47,989 nucleotides of DNA from Gemmatimonadota bacterium (GTDB lineage Bacteria; Latescibacterota; UBA2968; UBA8231), in contig JAPPEF010000147.1 of NCBI GenBank assembly GCA_028875335.1, positions 1 to 47,989 of the forward strand, read 5' to 3'. A program made the translations under genes and the position numbers. The notes below the pieces were generated by a model. It searched no databases and was not told where the DNA came from. It was given only the letters and a program-made list of their open reading frames with translations. Shown here piece by piece: positions 8,835 to 17,178 of the stretch; within the stretch, counting starts at the first letter, position 1, and every line of letters begins with the position of its first letter.

Positions 8835-9737
8835 TCAAGGGGTGAGTGCTTCGATGCGGGAGATGAGTTCGGGTGATAGGTAGCGGCCGTCGGAAACGGC
8901 CGTGGAGACTTCGAGTTCGTCTATTGTTGCAGCGCCGGTGAGCAGCACGGAGACTTGGGGATCCGACAGCAAGTAGCGCAGGCCAAGGTCGGGCATGTCG
9001 CCGGGTTCGTCGGCGAGCAGAGCTTCGATTTTTTCGAGCTTGGGATACAGCTCGGCAAAGCGGCCGGCCTCCTTCCAGGCGTCGCGCTTGGAGCCGAGCA
9101 GGCCGGCGTGCAGTGGCGAGGCGAGGATGATGGCGACGTCGCGGGCGGCTGCGGTGGGCAGGAGGATTTCCTTGGCCGTCTGCACCAGCAGGTCGTATTT
9201 GAGAAAGGTGATCACCGAGACGAAATCGTCGCACTCGGAGAGGACATCGCGCATCAGTTCTAGGTCCGAACCAGTGAGGCCGATGTGTTGTGCGAGTCCT
9301 TGGTCGCGGATTTCGAGCATGGCCTCTAGGGCGCGTCCCCGGCCGAAGATTCCCTCCCAACCCGCCTGCTCGGCCTCGTGGAGTTGCAATAGATCGACCG
9401 AGTCGCGCTGTAGGCGCAGGAGACTGGCCTCAAACCCTCGCCACACGGTGTCGCGGGTGTAGTCAAACGGCGCGGGATAATAGCCTACCTTGGTCGCCAG
9501 ATAATAGGGCGCGTCAACGCCTTTGAGGGCGTGGCCGAGGACCTTTTCGCTGCGGCCTTGGCCGTAGAGCGGGGCCGTGTCAAAGTAGTTGATGCCTAAT
9601 TCAAAGGCGCGCTCGACCATGGCGACTCCGTGCGCCACCGGCAGGAGGCCGTATTCCGGGCGTCCGTAGAACCAAGACCCGCCCATGGCGATTTCGCTGA
9701 CTTGCCAGTTCGTTTTGCCGAATCGCCGGTATCGCAC
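8835..9737 (-). CDS. Aldo/keto reductase
   Basis: About 300 residues, the usual family length, forming an (alpha/beta)8 NADPH-dependent reductase. The catalytic tetrad is visible: D53 and Y58 in 'FDTAPLYG', K83 in 'ATKVGYY', and H120 in 'LLQLHEAEQ'. The C-terminal 'VSVLLTGAATIDEL' is the nucleotide-binding end. I start it at the GTG at 9737 (GGAG five bases upstream), giving 'VRYRRFGKTNWQVSEIAMGG', the standard N-terminal strand. An open frame continues to 9935, but the extra 66 codons are read through the MITE and are not protein-like. It resembles the L-fucose/D-arabinose dehydrogenase-like subgroup. Confidence 0.92.
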   Translation of the reverse strand: MRYRRFGKTNWQVSEIAMGGSWFYGRPEYGLLPVAHGVAMVERAFELGINYFDTAPLYGQGRSEKVLGHALKGVDAPYYLATKVGYYPAPFDYTRDTVWRGFEASLLRLQRDSVDLLQLHEAEQAGWEGIFGRGRALEAMLEIRDQGLAQHIGLTGSDLELMRDVLSECDDFVSVITFLKYDLLVQTAKEILLPTAAARDVAIILASPLHAGLLGSKRDAWKEAGRFAELYPKLEKIEALLADEPGDMPDLGLRYLLSDPQVSVLLTGAATIDELEVSTAVSDGRYLSPELISRIEALTP

Positions 9738-9778
9738 GCGCGCTCCGCTGTTTGGGCTAAATCGAATGAGGTAACTTA

Positions 9779-9943
9779 CTGATGTTACGCACGGCTTCTT
9801 GGGTATGGGATGCTTCGCTGCGCTCAGCATGACAAGTGCTGGTGTTCTGCTTCTCAGTGTCATGCTGAGCGCAGCGGAGCGGAGTCGAAGCATCTCTATC
9901 CTGCCAGCGCCTAGCGTACGGTCAGGACGATGCATAACGTCAG
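9779..9943. mobile_element. MITE-like hairpin element, copy 1
   Basis: A 165-bp non-coding element between two divergent genes. It begins CTGATGTTACGCAC and ends in the diverged complement ATGCATAACGTCAG. Inside are long complementary arms built on 'GATGCTTCG...CAGCATGACA' and its inverse. The flanks carry a perfect 7-bp duplication, TAACTTA, at 9772-9778 and 9944-9950. Two further copies in this window have the same ends and their own duplications, so it moved by transposition, presumably driven by a transposase elsewhere. This copy has the most decayed right end. Confidence 0.82.
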
Positions 9944-9998
9944 TAACTTAGACACGGCGGCGGCTGGCCGCCACTTTTCCACTCACTTGGAGACGACG

Positions 9999-10787
9999 AT
10001 GCAATACAGCTATATGGTAATCGACTTTGCGGATCTCGGGGGCGATTTCGCCGCTGGGTTGGACTTCATTCGGGACTGTGGGTATGAAGGCGTCGAGCTG
10101 AATCTGACGCCTGCGGTGCTCGGTCAATTAGACGCGATTGAGCGCTCGGTGGAGGCGTGCGGCTTGGTGGTGCCGTCGCTTTTGACCGGGGCGGCCTATA
10201 CCGAAGGGCTGTGCTTGAGTGTGGCCGACCTGCATCGACGCGCCGGTGCCGTCGCTAGGCTGCGGGAGTACTTGCCGATTGCCCAGCGTTTCAACGCCAT
10301 TCTCGTGGTCGGGCTTTTGCAGGGCTTGCGCGCGGACGAGCCGGATGCCGAGGTGGCCAACGAGCGCATTGCGGCTGGTCTGCGCGAAGTGGGCTTGGCT
10401 GCGCAAGACGCTGGCGTGGACTTGGTCGTTGAGCCGATCAATCACTTACAAGTGGGGTTTAACAATTCCGTGGGCGAGGTGCGCGCGCTGATTGAGCGCA
10501 TTGGCGTGTCGGCTTTTAGGCCGATGGTCGATACGATTCACATGAACATTGAAGAAAAGTCGTTGACCCAGCCCATTTTCGACTGCGGCGACGCGCTGCG
10601 GCACGTCCACTTGTGCGAGAGCAACGGCGGCGTGCTGGGCAGTGGCCACCTCGACTTCAAAGCCGTGCTCGCGGCCTTGGACGCCATTGGCTACGCGGGT
10701 TTTGCCTCGGTCAAGGTCTATCGCCAGGCCACTTTGCGCGAAGCTGCACCTGCGAGCTTAGCGTACTTGCGAGGACTAGGTGGCTAA
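9999..10787 (+). CDS. Sugar phosphate isomerase/epimerase family TIM barrel
   Basis: About 262 residues, AP-endonuclease-2 fold. Metal-site residues of the D-tagatose 3-epimerase type can be placed by spacing: E145 ('VVEPIN'), D178 ('MVDTIHMN') and H204 ('HVHLCESNG'). The fourth ligand/base, a glutamate 35 residues after the histidine in characterised epimerases, is replaced by lysine (K239, 'FASVKVYR'). That change may define a subfamily with another reaction. The ATG at 9999 has GGAG nine bases upstream; the in-frame ATG at 9930 lies inside the MITE and is rejected. It diverges from the aldo/keto reductase operon. Its stop shares CTAA with the crcB stop. Confidence 0.85.
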   Translation: MQYSYMVIDFADLGGDFAAGLDFIRDCGYEGVELNLTPAVLGQLDAIERSVEACGLVVPSLLTGAAYTEGLCLSVADLHRRAGAVARLREYLPIAQRFNAILVVGLLQGLRADEPDAEVANERIAAGLREVGLAAQDAGVDLVVEPINHLQVGFNNSVGEVRALIERIGVSAFRPMVDTIHMNIEEKSLTQPIFDCGDALRHVHLCESNGGVLGSGHLDFKAVLAALDAIGYAGFASVKVYRQATLREAAPASLAYLRGLGG

Positions 10788-11149
10788 CGGGCTGCCCAAT
10801 ATCCGACGAAGACGGCGGGAATGCCCAGCAGCAGTTGCAGGCCAATGTGGACTAAGGCGGTCGGCACTTGACCTGCGCGCAGTATTTGGGCGGTCTCGTA
10901 GGCCACGGATGAAAAGGTGGTGAAGCCGCCGAGGATGCCGACGAAGAGGAATAGACGGAGTTGGGGACCTAGGTATTGACGCTCTTCGGCCAAGCCGCCC
11001 AAGAAGCCAATGACTAGGCAGCCGACCACGTTGACTGTGAGGGTGGCGTAGAGTGGAGTGCCCAACAGGCGCTGGGTTCCCAAGGAGACCAAGTAGCGCA
11101 ACACGGCTCCAATGAAGCCGCCGCAACCTACCAGTAGAATGCGATCCAT
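10784..11149 (-). CDS. crcB: Fluoride efflux channel CrcB/FluC
   Basis: A 121-residue protein with four membrane helices, the normal size for a Fluc subunit that works as a dual-topology dimer exporting fluoride. Signature blocks are 'GGFIGAVLRYLVS' at the N-terminus, 'LTVNVVGCLVIGFL' in helix 2 and 'GILGGFTTFSSVAYE' in helix 3, which holds the phenylalanines and the TTFS turn that line the pore. The start ATG is at 11149. No fluoride riboswitch pattern is recognisable in the 113 bases upstream. It lies downstream of the glycosidase-like gene in the same direction and could be read from that transcript. Confidence 0.94.
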   Translation of the reverse strand: MDRILLVGCGGFIGAVLRYLVSLGTQRLLGTPLYATLTVNVVGCLVIGFLGGLAEERQYLGPQLRLFLFVGILGGFTTFSSVAYETAQILRAGQVPTALVHIGLQLLLGIPAVFVGYWAAR

Positions 11150-11262
11150 GATCTGCTAACAACGGCATCGTCGTTTGCGCGGGCAAGCTGCGCTGGAAGT
11201 TAGCCGACAACGTGCGCCGAAAGCCCAGCTTTGCTACGACCACCGACACTCCTGCAAAAGGC

Positions 11263-12870
11263 CTAGTCCACGGCTTCACACACCACGGCTATTTCCAGCT
11301 TTTCGATGACGAGCTGCGGCGCGTCGAGTGCCCGCCCCTGTGCGCTGATGCCGACCAGATTCGCGCCGGCCGCCAAGAGTGCCCCTTTGACTGGCCAGAC
11401 CAACCAGCCATCGTCCACGGTCGGCTGCTCCAGCAACGCATTGTTCAGCCGTATCTGCACGGTTCGCTCCACCCCTTGCACCGCTGGGATATTGACGAGT
11501 TCTCCGTCGGGATGACCGATGGTCGCCACTTGCACCGGCGATAGGCGTTGAGACTCGGGCAAGTCCGCTGCGCTTGGATCGGACAACAGGAGGCGCAGCT
11601 CGGCCGCGGCGATTCGCTCAGCAGCTAGGTCGAGGCCCACGTGTATTTGCAGCAGGAGGTCGGTGTGTCCGTCGTTGGGCACGGCCGCGGGCAGTTGGGC
11701 CAGCATGCTGGTGTTGGCGTAGTTGTGCCTTGGGGTAGTCCAATCCTCGGGGTTGGGTATCACGGTGGGGCCGTGTCCACCTCCGCGGCGCTGGACGACG
11801 AAGCACTTGTCCTTGGTGCTGAGCGTTGCGATCTCGCCTAACTCTTGGTAGGCACGGAGATGGCTGGCCCAATCTTGGCCGGCGTACGGGGCGTCGGTTG
11901 CGTAGTTGAGGTTAAAGGTGTGGATGCCGTCTGCGCCTTGATGCCACCAATTGGCCGCCACTCCGCGCAGCACTTCGATGCCGGGATTTTGGTAGCCGTC
12001 GGTAGCGTGGTGGTCGTCTATGGACGGATAGAGCTTGACCGGGGTGCCCGCGACCACGCGCTGGAAATCCGCCAAATTCACCTCAAAAGAGCGCACGCCG
12101 AGGGCCAGTAAGTCGATCAATTGCTCGCCGACCCAGCGCTCGACATCGATCCCGTCGAAGCGGCAGCCCACGAGCGTCTCGGGTATGCGGGCGGCGAGGA
12201 GAAAGGGCCGCCCGCGCCGCTCGCCCACGGCCAATGATAATTCTCGCAACTGGGCGATGAATTCAGTCAGCCGCTCGCGGTTGGACCAGCCTTGGCCGGC
12301 GGGGAAGACGACTCCGCGGGCAAAGTCCAATTCCATCCCATCAAAAGGCCAGCGCTCGATTACCTCGCGCAAGTTGCGCAGGACGTAGTCGTGTACTTGG
12401 GGCAGGGCGAAATTCCAATAGCCGTTGTCCTCGTGCGTACACCAAGGCGTGCGAAAGAGCCAGTCGGGATGTGCGACTTTCGCGGGGATGCGCGCAAACG
12501 GGCCGAGGTCGTTGTCCGAGCCGTTCATGCGATGCGAAAAGAAGCACTCTAGGCCGCGACGCTGGGTGGCTGTGAGGACTTGGCCGACGATGTCCGTCCC
12601 TTCGTCTGCCCACTTTTGATAGAGCGGATGGTCGTATAGCGGCAAGTGTTCGCTCGGATAGGGCGCTTGATTCCCCTCGCCCCAGTTCCACCAAATGCTG
12701 TCGATCTGCGACCCGGGCGCGTCGGCGAATTCGAACAGGTGCTCCACGAGGTCGGGCCGATCCGGGTTGCGGCGATGCTGCACATTGATCGCAAAGGTCA
12801 CGTCGAAATTGACTATGAGGCGACGGCGGCGCTCGATGGCGGCGAGGTGGGTGGGGGAGAGGGTGGGCAT
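11263..12870 (-). CDS. TIM-barrel glycoside-hydrolase-like protein
   Basis: A 535-residue protein. The first 370 residues look like a (beta/alpha)8 barrel of the GH10/GH42-like 'GHL' type: 'LIVNFDVTFAINVQH' (strand 1), 'SIWWNWGEGN', 'FDGMELDFARG' with E180 and D182 at the end of a strand where a catalytic acid would sit, 'VKLYPSIDDHH', and 'GADGIHTFNLNY'. The last 150 residues are strand-rich, likely an accessory beta domain. No signal peptide is visible. It is read just four bases after the polysaccharide deacetylase stop, without a clear ribosome binding site, so translation is probably coupled. The exact GH family is unresolved. Confidence 0.68.
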   Translation of the reverse strand: MPTLSPTHLAAIERRRRLIVNFDVTFAINVQHRRNPDRPDLVEHLFEFADAPGSQIDSIWWNWGEGNQAPYPSEHLPLYDHPLYQKWADEGTDIVGQVLTATQRRGLECFFSHRMNGSDNDLGPFARIPAKVAHPDWLFRTPWCTHEDNGYWNFALPQVHDYVLRNLREVIERWPFDGMELDFARGVVFPAGQGWSNRERLTEFIAQLRELSLAVGERRGRPFLLAARIPETLVGCRFDGIDVERWVGEQLIDLLALGVRSFEVNLADFQRVVAGTPVKLYPSIDDHHATDGYQNPGIEVLRGVAANWWHQGADGIHTFNLNYATDAPYAGQDWASHLRAYQELGEIATLSTKDKCFVVQRRGGGHGPTVIPNPEDWTTPRHNYANTSMLAQLPAAVPNDGHTDLLLQIHVGLDLAAERIAAAELRLLLSDPSAADLPESQRLSPVQVATIGHPDGELVNIPAVQGVERTVQIRLNNALLEQPTVDDGWLVWPVKGALLAAGANLVGISAQGRALDAPQLVIEKLEIAVVCEAVD

Positions 12871-12874
12871 GGGG

Positions 12875-13786
12875 TTATAGATCGTCTGGCGAGGCGTCGG
12901 GGATTTGGGATTTATGCGCTAGGGCGTATTCGTACTGTTGGGTACAGGAGATGCGGGGGAGGTTTTCCGTTTGTGCACGGCGCAAGAGGAGGTCGAGTTG
13001 CTGCGCGCGGCGATCGATGCGATAGACGGACCAAGGGTGGAAGATGGGCAAGTAGTAGGGCAGGTTTGCTTGTTGCACGTAGTCGATGCCCGGGGCATAG
13101 GCGTCGTACACGCCTTGGGCGTCCACGGGCATGTGCGCCGGATAGGGCCAAGGGAACTGCGGCGGCCACAGCACCTTGCCCGGCTGCCCGGTAAGGATGT
13201 TGTCGTGCCAGGCGTGCGAGGGCATTTCGAGGAGGCCGGGAAAGCCCTCGCGGGCGTACCAGAAGGGCCGGTTGAGCGGCGCGGGCATGGTTCCGTCTGG
13301 CCCGGCTCCCACGGTGCGCATATAGCGGTAGCCAGCCTCCCACATCACGTGCAGGATGCGCTCTTGGCCAATGAAGCCGCGAGTGTAGCCGCCGGGCGCG
13401 GTCAAGCCGATCACTGGGCGGGAAAAGATGTCTTCGATCAGCTTTTTGGAATCGACCAACTCGCGCTGCAAGGCGGCACGGTCATCAGCATCGGCTAAAC
13501 CGATTAGGTCTTTGTGGGTGAACGAATGGCATTGGAGGTCGAAAAGGGGCTCGTCGAGGATGGCGCGGAATTCGGACGCGGCGCTCTGCAACAGCTCGGC
13601 GACGATGAAAAAGGAGGCGGGCGCTTGCCGCTCTAGATGCACTTGGGCCACGGCCCGGACGCCAGCGATGCACTCGGCCAGCCGCTCTCCCTCGTAGCTG
13701 ATCCGGCCTTGGTAGCCCGGCCCGGTCGGCGCGTCCCACCAAGCGTACACGGCTTCGGTGTCGTAAGCAGATATGTAAGAAGGCAT
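12875..13786 (-). CDS. Polysaccharide deacetylase (NodB-like) family protein
   Basis: A 303-residue carbohydrate-esterase-4-like protein. The metal site is visible as D9 ('AYDTEAVY') with H87 and H91 ('HSFTH'), and the third motif as 'LTAPGGYTRGF' near residue 128. It lacks a signal peptide, so it would act in the cytoplasm, as do several NodB-like deacetylases and formamidases of this type. The motif-1 Asp-Thr-Glu replaces the usual Asp-Asp-Gly. It is followed after four bases by the glycosidase-like gene and preceded by hicA 22 bases upstream on the same strand. A role in deacylating a carbohydrate handled by the next gene is inference. Confidence 0.82.
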   Translation of the reverse strand: MPSYISAYDTEAVYAWWDAPTGPGYQGRISYEGERLAECIAGVRAVAQVHLERQAPASFFIVAELLQSAASEFRAILDEPLFDLQCHSFTHKDLIGLADADDRAALQRELVDSKKLIEDIFSRPVIGLTAPGGYTRGFIGQERILHVMWEAGYRYMRTVGAGPDGTMPAPLNRPFWYAREGFPGLLEMPSHAWHDNILTGQPGKVLWPPQFPWPYPAHMPVDAQGVYDAYAPGIDYVQQANLPYYLPIFHPWSVYRIDRRAQQLDLLLRRAQTENLPRISCTQQYEYALAHKSQIPDASPDDL

Positions 13787-13808
13787 GGGTTAGACCGTCT
13801 TTGGCGAC

Positions 13809-14063
13809 TCAAATAAGCCGTAAACGGCGGAGGTCGTCTTCGGTCCATCGAGTTCCTTTTAGGATGCTCCGTAGAGTGCCGATTGGGAACGTATCACCCG
13901 ACGCATGGTAGTGAAGTATAACGCGGCGACCATCTTCGCTACGATAGACTCTGCCGGATCCTTTCCTTCTCCTATACGTAAAGCCATCCTTTTCCAGTGC
14001 TCGTACCAAGCTGCGTGCAGTGACAGTCCTGAGTCGCCGAAACAGGTCAGGACGCAGATTCAT
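13809..14063 (-). CDS. hicA: HicA-like toxin, catalytic His replaced by Gly
   Basis: An 84-residue double-stranded-RNA-binding-fold protein of the HicA mRNA-interferase family: 'RSLVRALEKDGFTYRRRKGS' and 'TFPIGTLRSILKG' are the family blocks. Active HicA toxins carry 'GSH' where the histidine is catalytic; here the codon is GGC, giving 'KGSGRVY' with glycine at residue 37. Histidines 51 and 53 are elsewhere in the fold. The first dozen residues are an extension relative to short HicA proteins. Its ATG overlaps the hicB stop by four bases (ATGA), the normal hicBA coupling. It may be an inactive toxin or an RNA-binding variant. Confidence 0.8.
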   Translation of the reverse strand: MNLRPDLFRRLRTVTARSLVRALEKDGFTYRRRKGSGRVYRSEDGRRVILHYHASGDTFPIGTLRSILKGTRWTEDDLRRLRLI

Positions 14064-14293
14064 CGCGTGACGACGACGAGAGGAGAATCTACCACTTCGA
14101 TGACACGTTCCAGAACCTGTTCATCCGTCTCTTCCATATCTTCGATGTACGCATCGGCGGCGTCCTGCAGTGCCAGTAGGGCTTCCTCGCGGGTGTGGCC
14201 CCAAGCGGCACATCCTGGCAGCGCGTCAATCCAAGCACTCCACCGACCGTCTTCATCTTGCTCGATCTCTGCAGTAAGTACGTATGTCGTCAA
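14060..14293 (-). CDS. hicB: HicB-like antitoxin
   Basis: A 77-residue partial-RNase-H-fold antitoxin: 'LTAEIEQDEDGRWSAWIDAL' and 'PGCAAWGHTREEALLALQDA' are the standard HicB strands and helix. It is the short form without a DNA-binding domain at the C-terminus, so autoregulation through its own HTH is not expected. The start is a TTG at 14293 with a strong GGAGG seven bases upstream. It precedes hicA with a four-base overlap. The pair stands between a divergent enolase-superfamily gene and a co-directional deacetylase operon. Confidence 0.87.
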   Translation of the reverse strand: MTTYVLTAEIEQDEDGRWSAWIDALPGCAAWGHTREEALLALQDAADAYIEDMEETDEQVLERVIEVVDSPLVVVTR

Positions 14294-14478
14294 GCTGCAC
14301 CTCCACTTTCACAGTTGTCGGTACTGTACTCATTCTATCCCACGATCTGTCAGAAAGTATAGGTAAAATGATCATCTTTGGCGATTGGGGATAGGATGGG
14401 GTAAGTTAAGACCGACGGCGATGAATCGTCAATTTTTGCTGCCAACGCAATTTCGCTTACGCGTCGAGGAGAAAAACC

Positions 14479-15696
14479 GTGAAAATCATCGATGTTGACA
14501 TCATTCCGGCGCACGTGCCGCTCGCCGCTCGCAACGCCGAGCACGCCGTGCGCTTCCGCTCCATTGACCAGCGCACCTTCTTCAAGGTGCAAACCGACAA
14601 CGGCTTGGTGGGTTGGGGCGAGTACCGCTGCACGCCGCCGCCCGCGCAGAGCGTGGAGGGCCTCATCGGGCGCAGTCCCTTCGATTTTTTGGGCAGCGAG
14701 GTCCACCTCGGCTTGGCCGGGGCTTTGTACGACGTGATGGGTCAGTACCTCGAAGTGCCGGCCTACAAGCTGATGGGCCCCAAAGTACGCGACCGCGTGC
14801 CCGTGGCGGCGTGGACGCGACCCGCCGACCCCGAGGTGCTGAGCCGCGAAATCGTCCGCGCGGCCGACCAAGGCTACCGGCTGTTCAAGATGCACACTTG
14901 CCAGCACCACGACGTGTTTGAGCAGAACCGAGCGGTAGAGGATGTGGCACCACCGGGCTTCAAGATGCAGTACGACTTCAATTCCAACCGCACCTTGGCC
15001 ACGGTGTTGCCCATCGTCAAACAGCTCGAAAAATCGCCCGTAGTGGGCTATATCGAGGATCCCTTGGTACTGAGCGATGTAGAAGGCTGGCGGCGGCTCC
15101 GCGCCCAATGCGGCGTGCCGCTGGTCATGCACGTGCCGCCGCTGGGCGGGTTGCAGGAGGTCGTGCAGGGGATGGCCGATGCGTACATCGTGGCCGAGTA
15201 CTGCGGCGGGTTCGGCGACGCGTTGGTGCGCGGCTTGGCCTATGGCAAAGCCAATATGCAGGTGGTAGTGCAGCTAACCGGGGGCACCTTGGCCAAGGCG
15301 TTGGCGCTGCACTTGGCGGCTGTATTGCCCACGGCCGCCCACTCGATCAATCTCGACGATCAGTACGAGGAGGATGCGGCCCGGCAGCGCATTGAGATCG
15401 TCGAAGGCTGTTCGCCCGTGCCGGAGGGGCCGGGCCTTGGAGTGGAGGTGGACGAAGCGGTCATTGAGCGCTTGGCGCAGCGCGGGCCGGCGGAGATTCC
15501 CCGGCACTTGGGTAAACTACGCCTGCCGGACGGGCACGTGCTCTACACGGCCAGCATCCCGCCGATAGATGCGTTGACCGGCTTTGCCGAGGGGACTATT
15601 CGGGGTTTGTCCTTTGAGGTGTGGCACGACGATGGGTCCGAGGAGTTCGCGCGCATGTACGGGCAGGTGGAAGAGGAGGGGTCGGTGTTGGAGTGA
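14479..15696 (+). CDS. Enolase-superfamily (mandelate racemase/muconate lactonising-like) enzyme
   Basis: A 405-residue protein with an N-terminal capping domain ('TFFKVQTDNGLVGWGEYRC') and a barrel domain. Two metal ligands are clear: D166 ('QYDFNSN') and E193 ('YIEDPL'). The expected third carboxylate, about 25 residues on, is H218 ('LVMHVPP'), and the usual K-x-K base motif is K-M-H (137-139). It may therefore be an atypical sugar-acid dehydratase or an altered member. The start is GTG with GGAG eight bases upstream. A diverged piece of a similar 3' end (from 15567) lies at 20308-20375. Substrate unknown. Confidence 0.85.
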   Translation: MKIIDVDIIPAHVPLAARNAEHAVRFRSIDQRTFFKVQTDNGLVGWGEYRCTPPPAQSVEGLIGRSPFDFLGSEVHLGLAGALYDVMGQYLEVPAYKLMGPKVRDRVPVAAWTRPADPEVLSREIVRAADQGYRLFKMHTCQHHDVFEQNRAVEDVAPPGFKMQYDFNSNRTLATVLPIVKQLEKSPVVGYIEDPLVLSDVEGWRRLRAQCGVPLVMHVPPLGGLQEVVQGMADAYIVAEYCGGFGDALVRGLAYGKANMQVVVQLTGGTLAKALALHLAAVLPTAAHSINLDDQYEEDAARQRIEIVEGCSPVPEGPGLGVEVDEAVIERLAQRGPAEIPRHLGKLRLPDGHVLYTASIPPIDALTGFAEGTIRGLSFEVWHDDGSEEFARMYGQVEEEGSVLE

Positions 15697-15751
15697 GGGA
15701 CTGGCGCAAGCGATTTTACCCCTGTTTGCAGTCTCCCAAAGTCGGTCGATT

Positions 15752-17143
15752 ATGCTACTGTTCATTGTTTTACTAGCCCTGATGATCCCCTCGATCGTCT
15801 CGGCCCAGGCCCCGTACGGCCTGCAAGAAAGGGTGCCGAACCATTCTTTGCTCATCGCTCCGGTCGAGGGACGAGTGCCCCAGACCGTCTCCGAGTCGGG
15901 CCTGTTTAGCAATGTAGCGTCCCAGATACCGGCTCCGGGACTCATTCCCTATGAGGTCAATTCGGTATTGTGGTCCGACGGGACGGCTAAGACCCGCTTT
16001 ATCGCGCTACCCGGGCAGAGCCAGATTGAGTTTTCCGCCTCGGGCGTGTGGAAATTTCCCCCCAACGCGGTGGTGGTGAAGAATTTCTATATAGAGTTGG
16101 AAAAGGGTAATTTGGCCAGTCGGCATATTGCCGAGACGCGCTTTTTGGTCAAGCGCGGCCAAGCTGATGCATGGGACGGCTTTAGCTATATGTGGGATCT
16201 GGAGGGCAAGGACGCGATATTGCTCGAAGAGGCGGCGACCCAGTCCTATCTCATCGCCGACCCGGAAGCCGAAGACGGCTTCCGCGAATACGTGCATTTC
16301 TACCCCGGACCCGAAGATTGCGCCTTGTGCCATACCGGACCGGCTGGCTATGTCTTGGGGCTCAATACGGCCCAGATGAATCGCTCGTACGACTACGGCG
16401 GCATTGTAGATAACCAATTGCGCACCCTAAACCACATTGGTTTGTTCACTGAGGATATCGGCGAGAATTACGACGGCTTCCCCCAGTGGGCCGACCCCAC
16501 GGATGAAAGCCTGCCGCTGGCGGCCCGCAGTCGCGCCTATCTGGCGGCCAATTGCGCTCACTGCCATCGTCCCAATGTAGTCAGCCGCTCGACCATCGAC
16601 CTGCGGTACGACACCCCCTTAGAGGAGACCAATACCTTAAACTGGGTGCCTTCCTTGGGTGCTTTGGGTACTGAAGAAGGGTTTATCATCGATCCGGGCA
16701 ATCCGGGTAACTCCACTCTGTACTTGCGCCTGCTCACCTTTTCCTCCAATCGCATGCCGCCGGTGGCCTCCACCTTGGTCGATTGGGAAGGCAGCGATCT
16801 GATCCGCCGCTGGATCGCCAGTATGGACCAGCCTACTGCCGTACAAGAACTGGCGACTGTATCGGAAGAGGCTGGCTTAGAGCAGAACTTCCCCAATCCC
16901 TTCAATGCCCATACCACCATCATCTATCAGGTTGGGGAGACCGGCCCAGTGGAATTGGCCCTATACGATGCGGTGGGCCAGAAAGTGCGCACCTTAGTAC
17001 AGGCCGAGCAGGCACCGGGGTCTTATACTGTGCGCTGGGATGGCCGGACAGAAGACGGCGGCTTGGCCGCCAGCGGCACGTACCTCTATCGCTTGCGAAT
17101 GGAGGACTACTCGATAGCTCGGCAGTTAGTGCTGGTGCGCTAG
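15752..17143 (+). CDS. Exported di-haem c-type cytochrome (SO2930-like) with type IX sorting tail
   Basis: About 463 residues. Residues 1-18 are a signal peptide ending 'SIVSAQA'. Two haem-binding C-x-x-C-H motifs stand at 190-194 ('CALCH') and 268-272 ('CAHCH'), and M335 ('NRMPP') is a good sixth ligand for the second haem. The N-terminal block 'SNVASQIPAPGLIPYEVN' and 'LWSDGTAKTRFIALP' are those of the SO2930 di-haem family. From residue 373 the chain ends in a FlgD-like/type IX sorting domain ('LEQNFPNPFNAHTTI'). It is followed by a sugar dehydrogenase with the same tail, 35 bases on, so it probably accepts its electrons. The ATG at 15752 lacks a strong ribosome binding site; the upstream open frame overlaps the previous gene. 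Confidence 0.86.
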   Translation: MLLFIVLLALMIPSIVSAQAPYGLQERVPNHSLLIAPVEGRVPQTVSESGLFSNVASQIPAPGLIPYEVNSVLWSDGTAKTRFIALPGQSQIEFSASGVWKFPPNAVVVKNFYIELEKGNLASRHIAETRFLVKRGQADAWDGFSYMWDLEGKDAILLEEAATQSYLIADPEAEDGFREYVHFYPGPEDCALCHTGPAGYVLGLNTAQMNRSYDYGGIVDNQLRTLNHIGLFTEDIGENYDGFPQWADPTDESLPLAARSRAYLAANCAHCHRPNVVSRSTIDLRYDTPLEETNTLNWVPSLGALGTEEGFIIDPGNPGNSTLYLRLLTFSSNRMPPVASTLVDWEGSDLIRRWIASMDQPTAVQELATVSEEAGLEQNFPNPFNAHTTIIYQVGETGPVELALYDAVGQKVRTLVQAEQAPGSYTVRWDGRTEDGGLAASGTYLYRLRMEDYSIARQLVLVR

Positions 17144-17178
17144 AATTCAATTCATCTCATCTGTGAGGAGCGTTCACA

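Noticed and set aside
9738..9935. 66-residue N-terminal extension of the aldo/keto reductase
   Set aside because: It is read through MITE copy 1, has no similarity to the family, and a GTG with GGAG upstream starts the protein at the normal place.
11150..11262. Possible fluoride riboswitch before crcB
   Set aside because: The conserved bases of the crcB motif (GGxGAUG near the start and the later CUGAUG) are not found in the 113-base leader.
14350..15132. 260-codon antisense frame over the enolase-superfamily gene
   Set aside because: The sense strand encodes an obvious enzyme with a good ribosome binding site; the antisense protein has no family features.
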